Shown one piece after another: positions 41,977 to 48,475 of a stretch of 64,000 bases of DNA. The translations under genes were made by a program, and so were the position numbers. How positions within the stretch are numbered: the stretch's first letter is position 1; each line of letters starts with the position of its first letter. Under the pieces are notes generated by a model that saw only the letters and a list, made by a program, of their open reading frames with translations, was not told where the DNA came from and made no database searches. Origin of the DNA: Aphrophora alni (taxonomy: Eukaryota > Arthropoda > Insecta > Hemiptera > Aphrophoridae); contig OY740768.1 in NCBI GenBank assembly GCA_963513935.1, positions 45,192,368-45,256,367 of the forward strand, written 5' to 3'.

Positions 41977-42332
41977 GATAATAGAAACTTTAAGCACAAA
42001 TGTCCACATACGACTGAAGTGTAACTTTGATGTCGCTTGTAATTATAGTGAATATTAGCGTTGGAACCAAAATATCTAGTCAGTTCGAGTGGAGGTCTAA
42101 GATTTCCAAAACTGTCATAATACTCTACATTTTCACCGCGCTTTTTATAACACACCCAATGTGTACCTTCACCCGTGCTACTATCGAGGTTGACAATGGC
42201 GGATTCGTTTTTCAACGGTCCCATCGGGGGAAGATTGTCTCTCATAAAAACACCTCTGAAATACGGTATCCTCACGGCATATTTTTCTAAATCTATATTT
42301 GTTAACGGTCTGTTTGGTAATGAATCAATCAA
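41973..42332 (-). CDS. PRO: Adenovirus-type (C5/Ulp1-like) cysteine protease, start codon TTG
   Basis: The 119-residue frame contains the catalytic series of adenain-like proteases: His58 in EGTHWVCY, Asp73 in YYDSFGNL, Gln102 near the oxyanion position and Cys109 in VVCGHLC. The substrate-site block FRGVFMRDNLP is at residues 25-35. These enzymes mature capsid precursors. Its first codon is TTG, and the first ATG is residue 30, inside the conserved block. A stop lies only 10 bases upstream in this frame, so no upstream ATG is available. It overlaps the PLA2 stop in the form TTGA, whereas two other junctions in the element have ATGA. Either the start was lost by one substitution, a non-AUG start is used, or the frame is reached by slippage on the preceding A9 run. 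Confidence 0.85.
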   Translation of the reverse strand: MIDSLPNRPLTNIDLEKYAVRIPYFRGVFMRDNLPPMGPLKNESAIVNLDSSTGEGTHWVCYKKRGENVEYYDSFGNLRPPLELTRYFGSNANIHYNYKRHQSYTSVVCGHLCLKFLLS

Positions 42333-42913
42333 ACTTTTTTTTTATTGATCTTCTTCTTCTTGGTTTTGCTACTGCCTTTTAGTCCCCTGCCTTTTGGATA
42401 CGGTTTGAGATACAAGCCAGTGCCTTTTGCATATGGTTTGAGATACAGACCGCTGCCTTTTTGATACGGATTGAGATACAATGCCCCACCCAACAAGAGA
42501 CGTTTCGACTTTTTCCCTCCACCTCTCAATTTGGATTTCGCTTTCATGGCCGTTGTTACAGCCCACGCTGCTGCCCGTTCACCCATAGACGCGTTACCCG
42601 ATTTGACTCGACTCCAAGCCCGTTCAGCTAAAATTTTGTCCGCTTCTCTACGATGCTCCGAATCACTGTATTTGCTGTACGCTATATCGTGCTCTTTACA
42701 CGCTTCGTCCAGCGGATTTACTCCTTTATCACCTCGGGCTAACCTCTCGGCTAGTTTTGTACCCGGACCGCAATAGTTGTAAGAGGGTAAATGGAGTTCT
42801 ACAGGCAATAGATCTATAGCCCTGTTTAAAACTTTATCACCAACGCTTAAAATTCCAGAAACGAGACCACGCCCCTTTTTGACTCTTTTTGATGTTGTTC
42901 GTCCCTTTGCCAT
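42329..42913 (-). CDS. Phospholipase A2-domain virion protein with basic repeat tail
   Basis: The protein has 194 residues from the ATG at 42913. A lysine/arginine-rich N-terminus is followed at residues 45-80 by YNYCGPGTKL and LDEACKEHDIAYSKY. These are the calcium-binding YCGPG loop and the catalytic LDxxCxxHD helix of parvovirus VP1-type phospholipase A2 (His75, Asp76). Such domains break endosomal membranes during virus entry and are reported in adintovirus-like elements. Residues 146-180 hold three LYLKPYxKGxG repeats, and the end is almost pure Lys/Arg/Asn, ending on an A9 run in the mRNA. The basic ends suggest DNA or capsid-interior binding, like adenovirus core proteins. Key residues are intact. 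Confidence 0.8.
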   Translation of the reverse strand: MAKGRTTSKRVKKGRGLVSGILSVGDKVLNRAIDLLPVELHLPSYNYCGPGTKLAERLARGDKGVNPLDEACKEHDIAYSKYSDSEHRREADKILAERAWSRVKSGNASMGERAAAWAVTTAMKAKSKLRGGGKKSKRLLLGGALYLNPYQKGSGLYLKPYAKGTGLYLKPYPKGRGLKGSSKTKKKKINKKKV

Positions 42914-42932
42914 TTCTATACTGAATCAATAC

Positions 42933-43901
42933 TCAAGGTTGCAACGTATTTATGGTGTCGTCGCTCCACACCATACGCCAATGACTAAATGTATCTTTAG
43001 GAGTATCGACTTTACTATACTGCTTTTTAATCATATGTGCGAGATCAATCAATTCCTTTCGCCATTTGTTGTCTAATGTGTTCACTCTCTTACTGCATGC
43101 TTTTAATGATTCAGCTACAGTTGTTTTAATAGCCTGTACTAATTGGGCTCGTGTGATGGCATCACTATCGGTAACACCGTCGGCAATATTACAAATACGT
43201 TTTGAAGAGGCATCAAAGCAGTCTTTTGTTTTATCTCTGAGTAGAGCACGATCTATAATTACACTCAATTCTTCAAGCTGTTGAAAGTTGATTGCATCCA
43301 AGCTGCTAGTACCATCCTTCACGTTGGACAGTTTTTTACCGCCACAGTTCCAACCGTTACTGTTCAACGGTATTACTTTGCTGTCCACATAGTATTTGTT
43401 GGCTGCGTCTTCCGCGTGTATTGGGGTTTTTACATTGCATATATAGCTATTTTGAGCGTCAAATTTATTGTGCGAATTTTTCCCAATAAAGTACATTCTA
43501 GCATATTTCACGTTTAAGCCATCGCCTTCCTCTAGAGGAGTACCAATATCCTGTAGACGATAACTTTTAAAGTCATAGCCACTATTTAGTTTAACTGGTA
43601 TCAACGATTCGAGATATCCTTTTGTCACGGCATCATCATTGTCTTTCGGTTTAGCTAAACCGCCTATAGATCTCCAGCTTGCGTCATATCGTTTCCTCTT
43701 GTCATCAAACATTAAACACTTTGTTTCTAATTGGTTAAGGGTGACCGCATCGGTTTCAGAGCGTGCTGTAGCTACATTATGTAACAATTTACCTCCTATA
43801 TCATAGTCTCCCTCTGGTGTAAGGTTAAACCCTACACCTTTAGGACCTATTTTTCCGTTGGAGCCGCCACTCTTATAACGTCCAAACTTGTCGACACTCA
43901 T
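42933..43901 (-). CDS. Fibre-like protein with six collar/tail-fibre type repeats
   Basis: The protein has 322 residues from the ATG at 43901, which overlaps the upstream stop as ATGA. Six repeats of about 22 residues are visible at roughly 37-59, 77-98, 114-135, 152-173, 188-210 and 233-256. Each has the pattern hxNhxxxxxxxDAhxxxxL/Y, for example KLLHNVATARSETDAVTLNQ and YICNVKTPIHAEDAANKYY. This resembles the repeats of trimeric phage tail-fibre and neck proteins (NVxxPxxxxDAVTKxYVD). The C-terminal 65 residues differ and may form the head or anchor. The gene lies among virion genes, so an adenovirus-fibre-like receptor-binding role is plausible. The function is inferred from repeats and position only. 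Confidence 0.65.
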   Translation of the reverse strand: MSVDKFGRYKSGGSNGKIGPKGVGFNLTPEGDYDIGGKLLHNVATARSETDAVTLNQLETKCLMFDDKRKRYDASWRSIGGLAKPKDNDDAVTKGYLESLIPVKLNSGYDFKSYRLQDIGTPLEEGDGLNVKYARMYFIGKNSHNKFDAQNSYICNVKTPIHAEDAANKYYVDSKVIPLNSNGWNCGGKKLSNVKDGTSSLDAINFQQLEELSVIIDRALLRDKTKDCFDASSKRICNIADGVTDSDAITRAQLVQAIKTTVAESLKACSKRVNTLDNKWRKELIDLAHMIKKQYSKVDTPKDTFSHWRMVWSDDTINTLQP

Positions 43902-44881
43902 CGTATTAATGTTCTAATTTTTGCAATTCCCGCGCCTTTTATAATTCCAGCTTCTTTTAGTTCTTCTATAATAGAAGCTATCTCATTTGCATGTCCCGTG
44001 TGTCCTGCATCGTGAGATGCCAACAAATGTCTCAGTCTGTCACACAACTCATTCGGATCGTCCCAGTATGAATATCCTCTACCGCTAACTCTTTTCGGTG
44101 GAAATAACTGCTCTATAATGTTTCTATATTTCATAGATTTGTTACGATTAACTTGTCCGTTCGGATCGTATAATCTTTTGTGTGCACTGGATCTCACACA
44201 GATATCCCTATACGCTCGTAAATCGGCCTCGGTATATATATCATCATCGGGTATACGCTTAAACACCAACTCGTACAATCCTGGCGTCCCTTTATAGTGA
44301 ACTCCGTCAATTATAATCTCACCATCGTCCGACAACTGAAGAGTCTTGTTACCGATCATCATAGAGTCGGCTCCGATTTTCGGTCCGTAACTGTGATCTA
44401 TATTCTGACTACCGGCGGTATCTTTAATCATTTTGAGCATATATTTTCGTGCCAGCGGATGTGCGAAAGTACTGTTTACCCATTTTTCAGATTCACTTTG
44501 CCCTACAGGTGTGGACAATAGTTCCCTTACACTGGGCTGCGGTCGGTCCGGAGTCTCTGCAATTATTTCGGTATCCACAAAATCAACACTGGGAGTAGTC
44601 GGTACTTCCCCCCACTCTTCATTTTTCTCTTCCTCACTCTCACTGCTCCACTCATTCGCTATTTCCGTCTTTTCATCCAACTCTTCTTCTTCTTCGGGTT
44701 TAACTTCTTGTTTCGGCAAAAACACTCCACTCTTCTTCAACTCTTTAATTATTGGTGTGTATTTCTTAGTATACATTCGTTCCTCTTCGACCTCTCCGTA
44801 CCTCAACTGTCTGTACTTTTTCTTTATAGCCTTGCGCAATCTGGCTATCTCCAGCGTTAGATGCTCTCTCTTCCCGGACAT
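43898..44881 (-). CDS. DUF8207-like Polinton protein
   Basis: I place the start at the ATG at 44881 (MSGKREHLTLEIARL), giving 327 residues; the open extension to 44905 begins with TTG. The N-terminal third is a basic coiled-coil-like helix, and the middle (about 60-120) is very acidic and low in complexity. The C-terminal half has YGPKIG, DGEIIIDGVHYKGTPGLYEL, LYDPNGQVNRNKSMKY and the end-motif SGRGYSYWDDP. The ordering YGP, IIIDGxxYxGTxGLxxL, YxxDLxxYRxI and KYxxII..LF matches a domain I recall as DUF8207. It is frequent next to Polinton ATPase and capsid genes and is of unknown function. The frame is intact, and the stop overlaps the next start. Confidence 0.7.
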   Translation of the reverse strand: MSGKREHLTLEIARLRKAIKKKYRQLRYGEVEEERMYTKKYTPIIKELKKSGVFLPKQEVKPEEEEELDEKTEIANEWSSESEEEKNEEWGEVPTTPSVDFVDTEIIAETPDRPQPSVRELLSTPVGQSESEKWVNSTFAHPLARKYMLKMIKDTAGSQNIDHSYGPKIGADSMMIGNKTLQLSDDGEIIIDGVHYKGTPGLYELVFKRIPDDDIYTEADLRAYRDICVRSSAHKRLYDPNGQVNRNKSMKYRNIIEQLFPPKRVSGRGYSYWDDPNELCDRLRHLLASHDAGHTGHANEIASIIEELKEAGIIKGAGIAKIRTLIR

Positions 44882-44924
44882 CTTGTAGAATGACGTTTGT
44901 TGCAAGTATCAAGCCTTTTGTACC

Positions 44925-45617
44925 TTAAAAATCTGTTACAATTCGATCAAAGCCAATTCTAAATCTTCCATTCTCCGGTTCACTGTCCTTATCTATTACA
45001 ACGAATCCATGTTTATCTTTCCACGCGGATGCACAAATGTTTTTAAATGCACTAAACACCATGTCAGTGTTTACGTGATCATTGTAAATGTGTCGTAAAT
45101 TGAGATCGTCCTGCTTGAAAAGGACCAAGAGATTGGCATTGTCTCGAATCAATTGTTTGGGAATCCTGCTGTACGTCTGTCCTAAGTAGAAGGAATCTAT
45201 ATTATTGTGACGTCCCATGGTGAAATAGTTACGTATATTGTCGTGTTTCTCGCAAGCTATGTCGTCAAAAATTATTATCGAATTTGGCTCCGCTTCACTA
45301 GGATGGATGACATTTTCGTTGTCAGTGAATGTGTAATAACCAATTTCTTTGGTATTTCCCAGTATAGTTTCCAAAAACTTGTACTTTGGCTGCTGGAGTG
45401 ATTTAGAAAATACATAGACGTTGGCAAATTTCAGGCCATTTGGATTGAAGAGTAAATTAAATAGCACATTAGTCTTGCCACTGTTTGATGGGCCGCACAC
45501 TATAGATCGAATTGTGTTTGGTAATAAAGAACTGTGTCGGTGCATTGTTGAGCCACCTCCTGCAACAACGTCAAAGTTTCTTACACGTAGTTTATCCGCT
45601 GTGTTTTTTAAACGCAT
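44925..45617 (-). CDS. ATP: FtsK/HerA-family DNA packaging ATPase
   Basis: The protein has 230 residues from the ATG at 45617. Walker A is CGPSNSGKTN (residues 41-50). Walker B is SIIIFDDI (113-120), with the acidic pair Asp118-Asp119. A Q-containing motif LGQTYSRIPKQLIRDNAN (145-162) corresponds to the sensor region of A32-like packaging ATPases. It would pump the genome into preformed capsids. The length is normal for the Polinton family, and all catalytic motifs are present. It lies between the integrase and the DUF8207-like gene, a common arrangement. Confidence 0.9.
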   Translation of the reverse strand: MRLKNTADKLRVRNFDVVAGGGSTMHRHSSLLPNTIRSIVCGPSNSGKTNVLFNLLFNPNGLKFANVYVFSKSLQQPKYKFLETILGNTKEIGYYTFTDNENVIHPSEAEPNSIIIFDDIACEKHDNIRNYFTMGRHNNIDSFYLGQTYSRIPKQLIRDNANLLVLFKQDDLNLRHIYNDHVNTDMVFSAFKNICASAWKDKHGFVVIDKDSEPENGRFRIGFDRIVTDF

Positions 45618-45673
45618 TACGCAACGTTTGTCTAAATACTGTGGAAAACTAACAGTGTTATCCTATTAAATAC

Positions 45674-46591
45674 CTAAACAACAAGCTTGGTTTTATCAAT
45701 CCAACTATCGTGTTCCTTGTCAAACCCTAACCACCGCACCAGTACTTTGTTACCCTTTTTGCGTAATACCTTTTCAACAAGATATACGTTGCCGATCTTT
45801 GACTCGCTTAATTCTTCGGCATAGAACCCCCCTTTCAGAATGTCACCTTTCGAGTCTTGTAGAATGTACGTTACAGGATTGGTCGGTACAACAGCGTACA
45901 CGGTAAACACTTCGTTTGTCCAATTGGGTAGATATCCTTTAGCAAAAGTCTTTTTAAATTTCGATATTCTAACTTTGTCGTCCACTTTAAATAGCGCCAG
46001 TGCTTTTGTACTCTTGCGTGCTATTTTGTCCAGTAACATTTTCTCGTGCTTTTTCAACACCTGAGCGGGTTTCATGCCAATAGTGCTGTGCACAGTGTTA
46101 TTGTATGTCTTTACTACGTTTTTCAGCAGCTCCAACCACTCGTAACTACCGCGTGCCGTAAATTCACGCCACATTATATTTTTCAAAGTACGATTCAGAC
46201 GCTCCACCATAGACGCTTTTTTGTCTGAAAAAGTGGCGTAGTGATTTATATTGTATTTTTTCATTAATCTTTTCACATGCGTATTAAAAAACTCCTTCCC
46301 CTGATCGGTCTGAAAGTTATTCATAGGATGTTTTTTCAGTATCGGTTCTAGCGCTATAGATACGTCTAGAGCAGACTTTGTCTTTAGTGGTAACGCAATC
46401 GCAAATTTTGTTAGACAATTTATCATTGTCAGTATATATTTGTAGCCTTGGTTTTCCTTAGCATATGGAATCATTTCCACAAGATCGGCTTGATAAAGGT
46501 CATTAACTCCTTTCAGCGTCACACCTCGGGTTTTGAAATTTCTTCGCGCGGGCTTGTGAAGTTCCGCCGCAATGGCTCGTCTTACATCCAT
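45674..46591 (-). CDS. INT: Retroviral-type (rve) integrase with C-terminal chromodomain
   Basis: The protein has 305 residues from the ATG at 46591. Acidic triad candidates are Asp36 (YQADLVEM), Asp96 (NFQTDQGKEF) and Glu130 (SMVERLNRT), an rve-type D,D,E core. Residues 170-260 form the SH3-like region typical of Polinton integrases (KVDDKVRISKFKKTFAKGY and LPNWTNEVFTV). Residues 268-305 are a chromodomain (YLVEKVLRKKGNKVLVRWLG, then SWID). The chromodomain may direct insertion to modified histones. No N-terminal HHCC zinc motif is visible. The enzyme explains the 6-bp target duplication. The frame is complete. Confidence 0.92.
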   Translation of the reverse strand: MDVRRAIAAELHKPARRNFKTRGVTLKGVNDLYQADLVEMIPYAKENQGYKYILTMINCLTKFAIALPLKTKSALDVSIALEPILKKHPMNNFQTDQGKEFFNTHVKRLMKKYNINHYATFSDKKASMVERLNRTLKNIMWREFTARGSYEWLELLKNVVKTYNNTVHSTIGMKPAQVLKKHEKMLLDKIARKSTKALALFKVDDKVRISKFKKTFAKGYLPNWTNEVFTVYAVVPTNPVTYILQDSKGDILKGGFYAEELSESKIGNVYLVEKVLRKKGNKVLVRWLGFDKEHDSWIDKTKLVV

Positions 46592-46624
46592 TATGTAAAT
46601 GAATGTGATTACAGATTGGAGGCA

Positions 46625-47002
46625 CTATTTATTTCCTGGAGATACTCTTGTGCACGTAACCTCGAAATTATCGCTGCTTGTTCCCGCCTCATCGTTGCTT
46701 TGGATTAATCCGCCAAAAATTGTCCATAAAAGATCCGCAGAGATGTCGGAAGCTTTACGAAAAGCAACGTATCCAGGTGTCTTTGTTTTAAAATTGAGAC
46801 TAGTAAACGTAAAGCCCAACAAATCACCATCAGCTGATCCATTTTTCATTTTGTCTACCAAACATTCAAAGCCTCTTTTTATCCAATCAATTTCCGTCAC
46901 ATTCTCGGGTGGTGGATGAAATTTAAACTGAATTTTAGTCCTTACAGTACGAAATTTTTTCGTCTCCCTACTTTGCGAGGAAACAATGTAAATTGGCTCC
47001 AT
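46625..47002 (-). CDS. Small protein resembling only the N-terminal domain of Polinton PolB
   Basis: The ATG at 47002 lies 18 bases inside the TIR boundary and gives 125 residues; an in-frame TTG extension to 47014 is not needed. Blocks DWIKRGFECLVDKM, DLLGFTFTSLNF, PGYVAFRKASDISADLLWTI and GGLIQSND occur in the order I recall from the N-terminal domain of Polinton and adintovirus DNA polymerases. That pattern is W...F..LL, DxIGxTIxSPxL, P.x.xFR...L, and a QSN segment. The exonuclease and polymerase domains are absent: the frame stops and is followed after 33 bases by the integrase. It is either a stand-alone homologue or a 5' remnant of polB after deletion. The assignment is tentative. Confidence 0.5.
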   Translation of the reverse strand: MEPIYIVSSQSRETKKFRTVRTKIQFKFHPPPENVTEIDWIKRGFECLVDKMKNGSADGDLLGFTFTSLNFKTKTPGYVAFRKASDISADLLWTIFGGLIQSNDEAGTSSDNFEVTCTRVSPGNK

Positions 47003-47182
47003 AGCTCTTTTCAAGTAGCCGTGTGAGTCACCTTGTTTTAACTCCGGTCGTGCTACACTGCCAGTAACCCGACTGTGGACACTACTTTTGTTTAGTCAAG
47101 GGAATTGGCCCCGGTTATTCCATCACGTGACCAATGCTGTCACTTCAACGCACACGCGCTCTGGTGGGAGGTGGGGTGTTTG

Positions 47183-47368
47183 GGTTGACAAATCGGTTGC
47201 TAAAAGTATATTTCGGTTGGAAAGTCGGTTGGTAAAAATATATTTCGGTTGGTAAATCGGTTGGTAAAAGTATATTTTGGTTGGTTAATCGGTTGTTAAA
47301 AGTATATTTCGGTTGGTAAAAGTATATTTCGGTTGGTAAATCGGTTGGTAAAAATATATTCGGTTGTT
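47183..47368. repeat. Tandem GGTTGGTAAAAGTATATTTC repeats, right TIR
   Basis: This is the mirror copy of the block at 36876-37063. It lies 160-350 bases upstream of the first Polinton gene. Each long unit holds a TATATT core. Confidence 0.85.
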
Positions 47369-47572
47369 AAATAGTGGCCAGACTAACACCCGTGTGGGCT
47401 GTGGTAAGCATAGGTTTAGGCAAAAGTAGGAACTTTAATAAGTCCTAGGTTAACATTCTTTTAGGTTTAACACGATACATAAACACATGTGCTGCACCCT
47501 GGTAGACAGTGAGTCAAACGTTGGGTCGGAACCTCCGGCCCTTACCTTACAACCTCGAGGTACGAGCTATAC

Positions 47573-47639
47573 CCGTACCGTAAGGCGTACGCGAGTTTTT
47601 CGCGCGCGCGCGAAAAACTCGGTACGCCTTACGGTACGG
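47573..47639. other. 67-nt GC-rich hairpin, right TIR
   Basis: This is the mirror of 36605-36671: two nested stems with a CGCGCGCG core. Confidence 0.85.
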
Positions 47640-47789
47640 ATTTGTGTTTGTATCCTTGTAATAGCTGTGTCTGCCTTCCGAACCAATCCGGCTAGACCAG
47701 TCAGAACCTGTCTAAACACACCTGTGACCTTGGAATGGTAGCCGAAACAGCCGAAAGCGATCCCCCTTTCTTACCTACGACTGGTAGCA

Positions 47790-48027
47790 TTACGTCACAG
47801 TCGGGGGCGGGGGTATGGGGGAATGGGTGTACTCAACAACATGGTGACTTATATAATACATTAAATATACAATTTGTAATACTGTGCATGATAGCTCAGT
47901 CGGTAGCGTGTCTGCCTTCAAATCTTAACTTCACAGGTTCGAATCCCACTAGGGAAGAAAAAAATTACGTCACTGATGGATGGTGGGGAAACGATGCAGC
48001 AAATTACGTGTGCAATGCATTACGTCA
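47790..48027. promoter_or_regulatory. Three TGACGTAA (CRE/ATF-like) motifs, right TIR
   Basis: TTACGTCA occurs at 47790, 47965 and 48020, each followed by C. The mirror copies are TGACGTAA at 36217, 36272 and 36447 in the left TIR. This is a recognised bZIP (ATF/PAR-type) core. Three conserved copies within 240 bp are more than expected, but binding is unproven. Confidence 0.45.
47892..47946 (+). promoter_or_regulatory. tRNA-like segment with Pol III A and B boxes, right TIR
   Basis: This is the mirror of the left-TIR copy. The A box TAGCTCAGTCGG is at 47892-47903 and the B box GGTTCGAATCC at 47936-47946. The orientation reads outward, toward the element tip. Confidence 0.6.
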
Positions 48028-48032
48028 CATGC

Positions 48033-48270
48033 GGGGGCAAGGGGGGAGGGGGAACAAAATGGCGTCTGTGGTGGACAAGGATTGGGTAAAACAACAAAAT
48101 GGCGTGCGGGGGAGGGGCAACGGGGAGGGGGCAAAGGCGTCGGGGAGGGGGCAACAAAATGGCGGGCAAGGGGAGGGGCCAAGGGGAGGGGCCAAGGGGG
48201 AGGGGGGCCAAGGGGAGGGGGCAAGGGGAGGGGCCAGGGGGGAGGGGCCAAGGGGGAGGGGCCAGGTGGG
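48033..48270. repeat. G-rich low-complexity block, right TIR
   Basis: GGGGAGGGGCCAA-type units with interspersed CAACAAAATGGCG. It is longer than the left copy by several units and has strong G-quadruplex potential on the plus strand. Confidence 0.85.
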
Positions 48271-48285
48271 GGTCAAGAGGTCAGG

Positions 48286-48384
48286 TCAAGGTCAAGAGGT
48301 CAAGGTCAAGAGGTCAGGTCAAGGTCAAGGGGTCAGGCCAAGGTCAAGGGGTCAGGTCAAGGTCAAGAGGTCAGGTCAAGGTCA
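48286..48384 (+). promoter_or_regulatory. Cluster of TCAAGGTCA-type nuclear receptor sites, right TIR
   Basis: There are five perfect TCAAGGTCA sites (48286, 48300, 48319, 48357 and 48376) and one CCAAGGTCA (48338), with spacer AGGTCA half-sites between them. This is one site more than in the left TIR. The matches are exact to the FTZ-F1/ERR-type extended half-site, and function is inferred. Confidence 0.55.
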
Positions 48385-48435
48385 AGAGGTCAAGGGCAGC
48401 CGCCATGTTGGATCTCAACTGACGGGAACTCTACT

Positions 48436-48441
48436 ACTGTG
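48436..48441. repeat. Right 6-bp target-site duplication (ACTGTG)
   Basis: Identical to 35842-35847. Confidence 0.9.
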
Positions 48442-48475
48442 AAGGTTTGAAAAAAACAACATTAAAAATAAAAAA

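Larger units (their letters stand above)
35848..48435 (-). mobile_element. Polinton/Maverick (polintovirus-like) endogenous element lacking catalytic PolB
   Basis: The 12588-bp element is bounded by a 6-bp target duplication and inverted repeats of 1377 bp (left) and 1415 bp (right) that begin 5'-AGTAGAGTT. All thirteen genes are on the minus strand. The hallmark set is present: retroviral-type integrase, FtsK/HerA packaging ATPase, adenovirus-type cysteine protease, penton-like minor capsid protein and a major capsid candidate. PLA2-domain and fibre-like proteins are also present, as in adintovirus-like relatives. What is absent is a protein-primed DNA polymerase of the usual 1000 or more residues. 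Only a 125-residue protein resembling the polymerase N-terminal domain was found. The long frames, near-identical TIRs and perfect duplication point to recent insertion. Composition is visibly richer in GC than the flanks. Confidence 0.93.
47021..48435. repeat. Right terminal inverted repeat of the Polinton (1415 bp)
   Basis: This is the complement of 35848-37224, ending AACTCTACT at the tip. It is about 38 bp longer than its partner because of extra units in the G-rich block. It lies directly upstream of the first gene, so any promoter in it could drive the gene series. Confidence 0.95.

Noticed and set aside
42332..42913. PLA2 and protease as one natural gene broken by a sequencing error
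   Set aside because: Both frames are complete modules, and the junction matches the stop/start overlap pattern of neighbouring genes, so two genes is the simpler reading. Slippage is kept as a hypothesis only.
44433..44888. 151-codon plus-strand frame opposite the DUF8207-like gene
   Set aside because: It is an antisense shadow of a real minus-strand gene, with Ser-rich composition mirroring the acidic stretch. Other plus-strand frames in 37-47 kb are similar.
47487..47741. 84-codon frame mirrored at 36503-36757
   Set aside because: It runs through the 67-nt hairpin, reading its two arms as similar peptides. There is no independent coding evidence.
47886..47960. Functional tRNA gene in the TIRs
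   Set aside because: The A and B boxes are perfect, but the T-stem and acceptor stem do not pair and no proper anticodon arm can be drawn.
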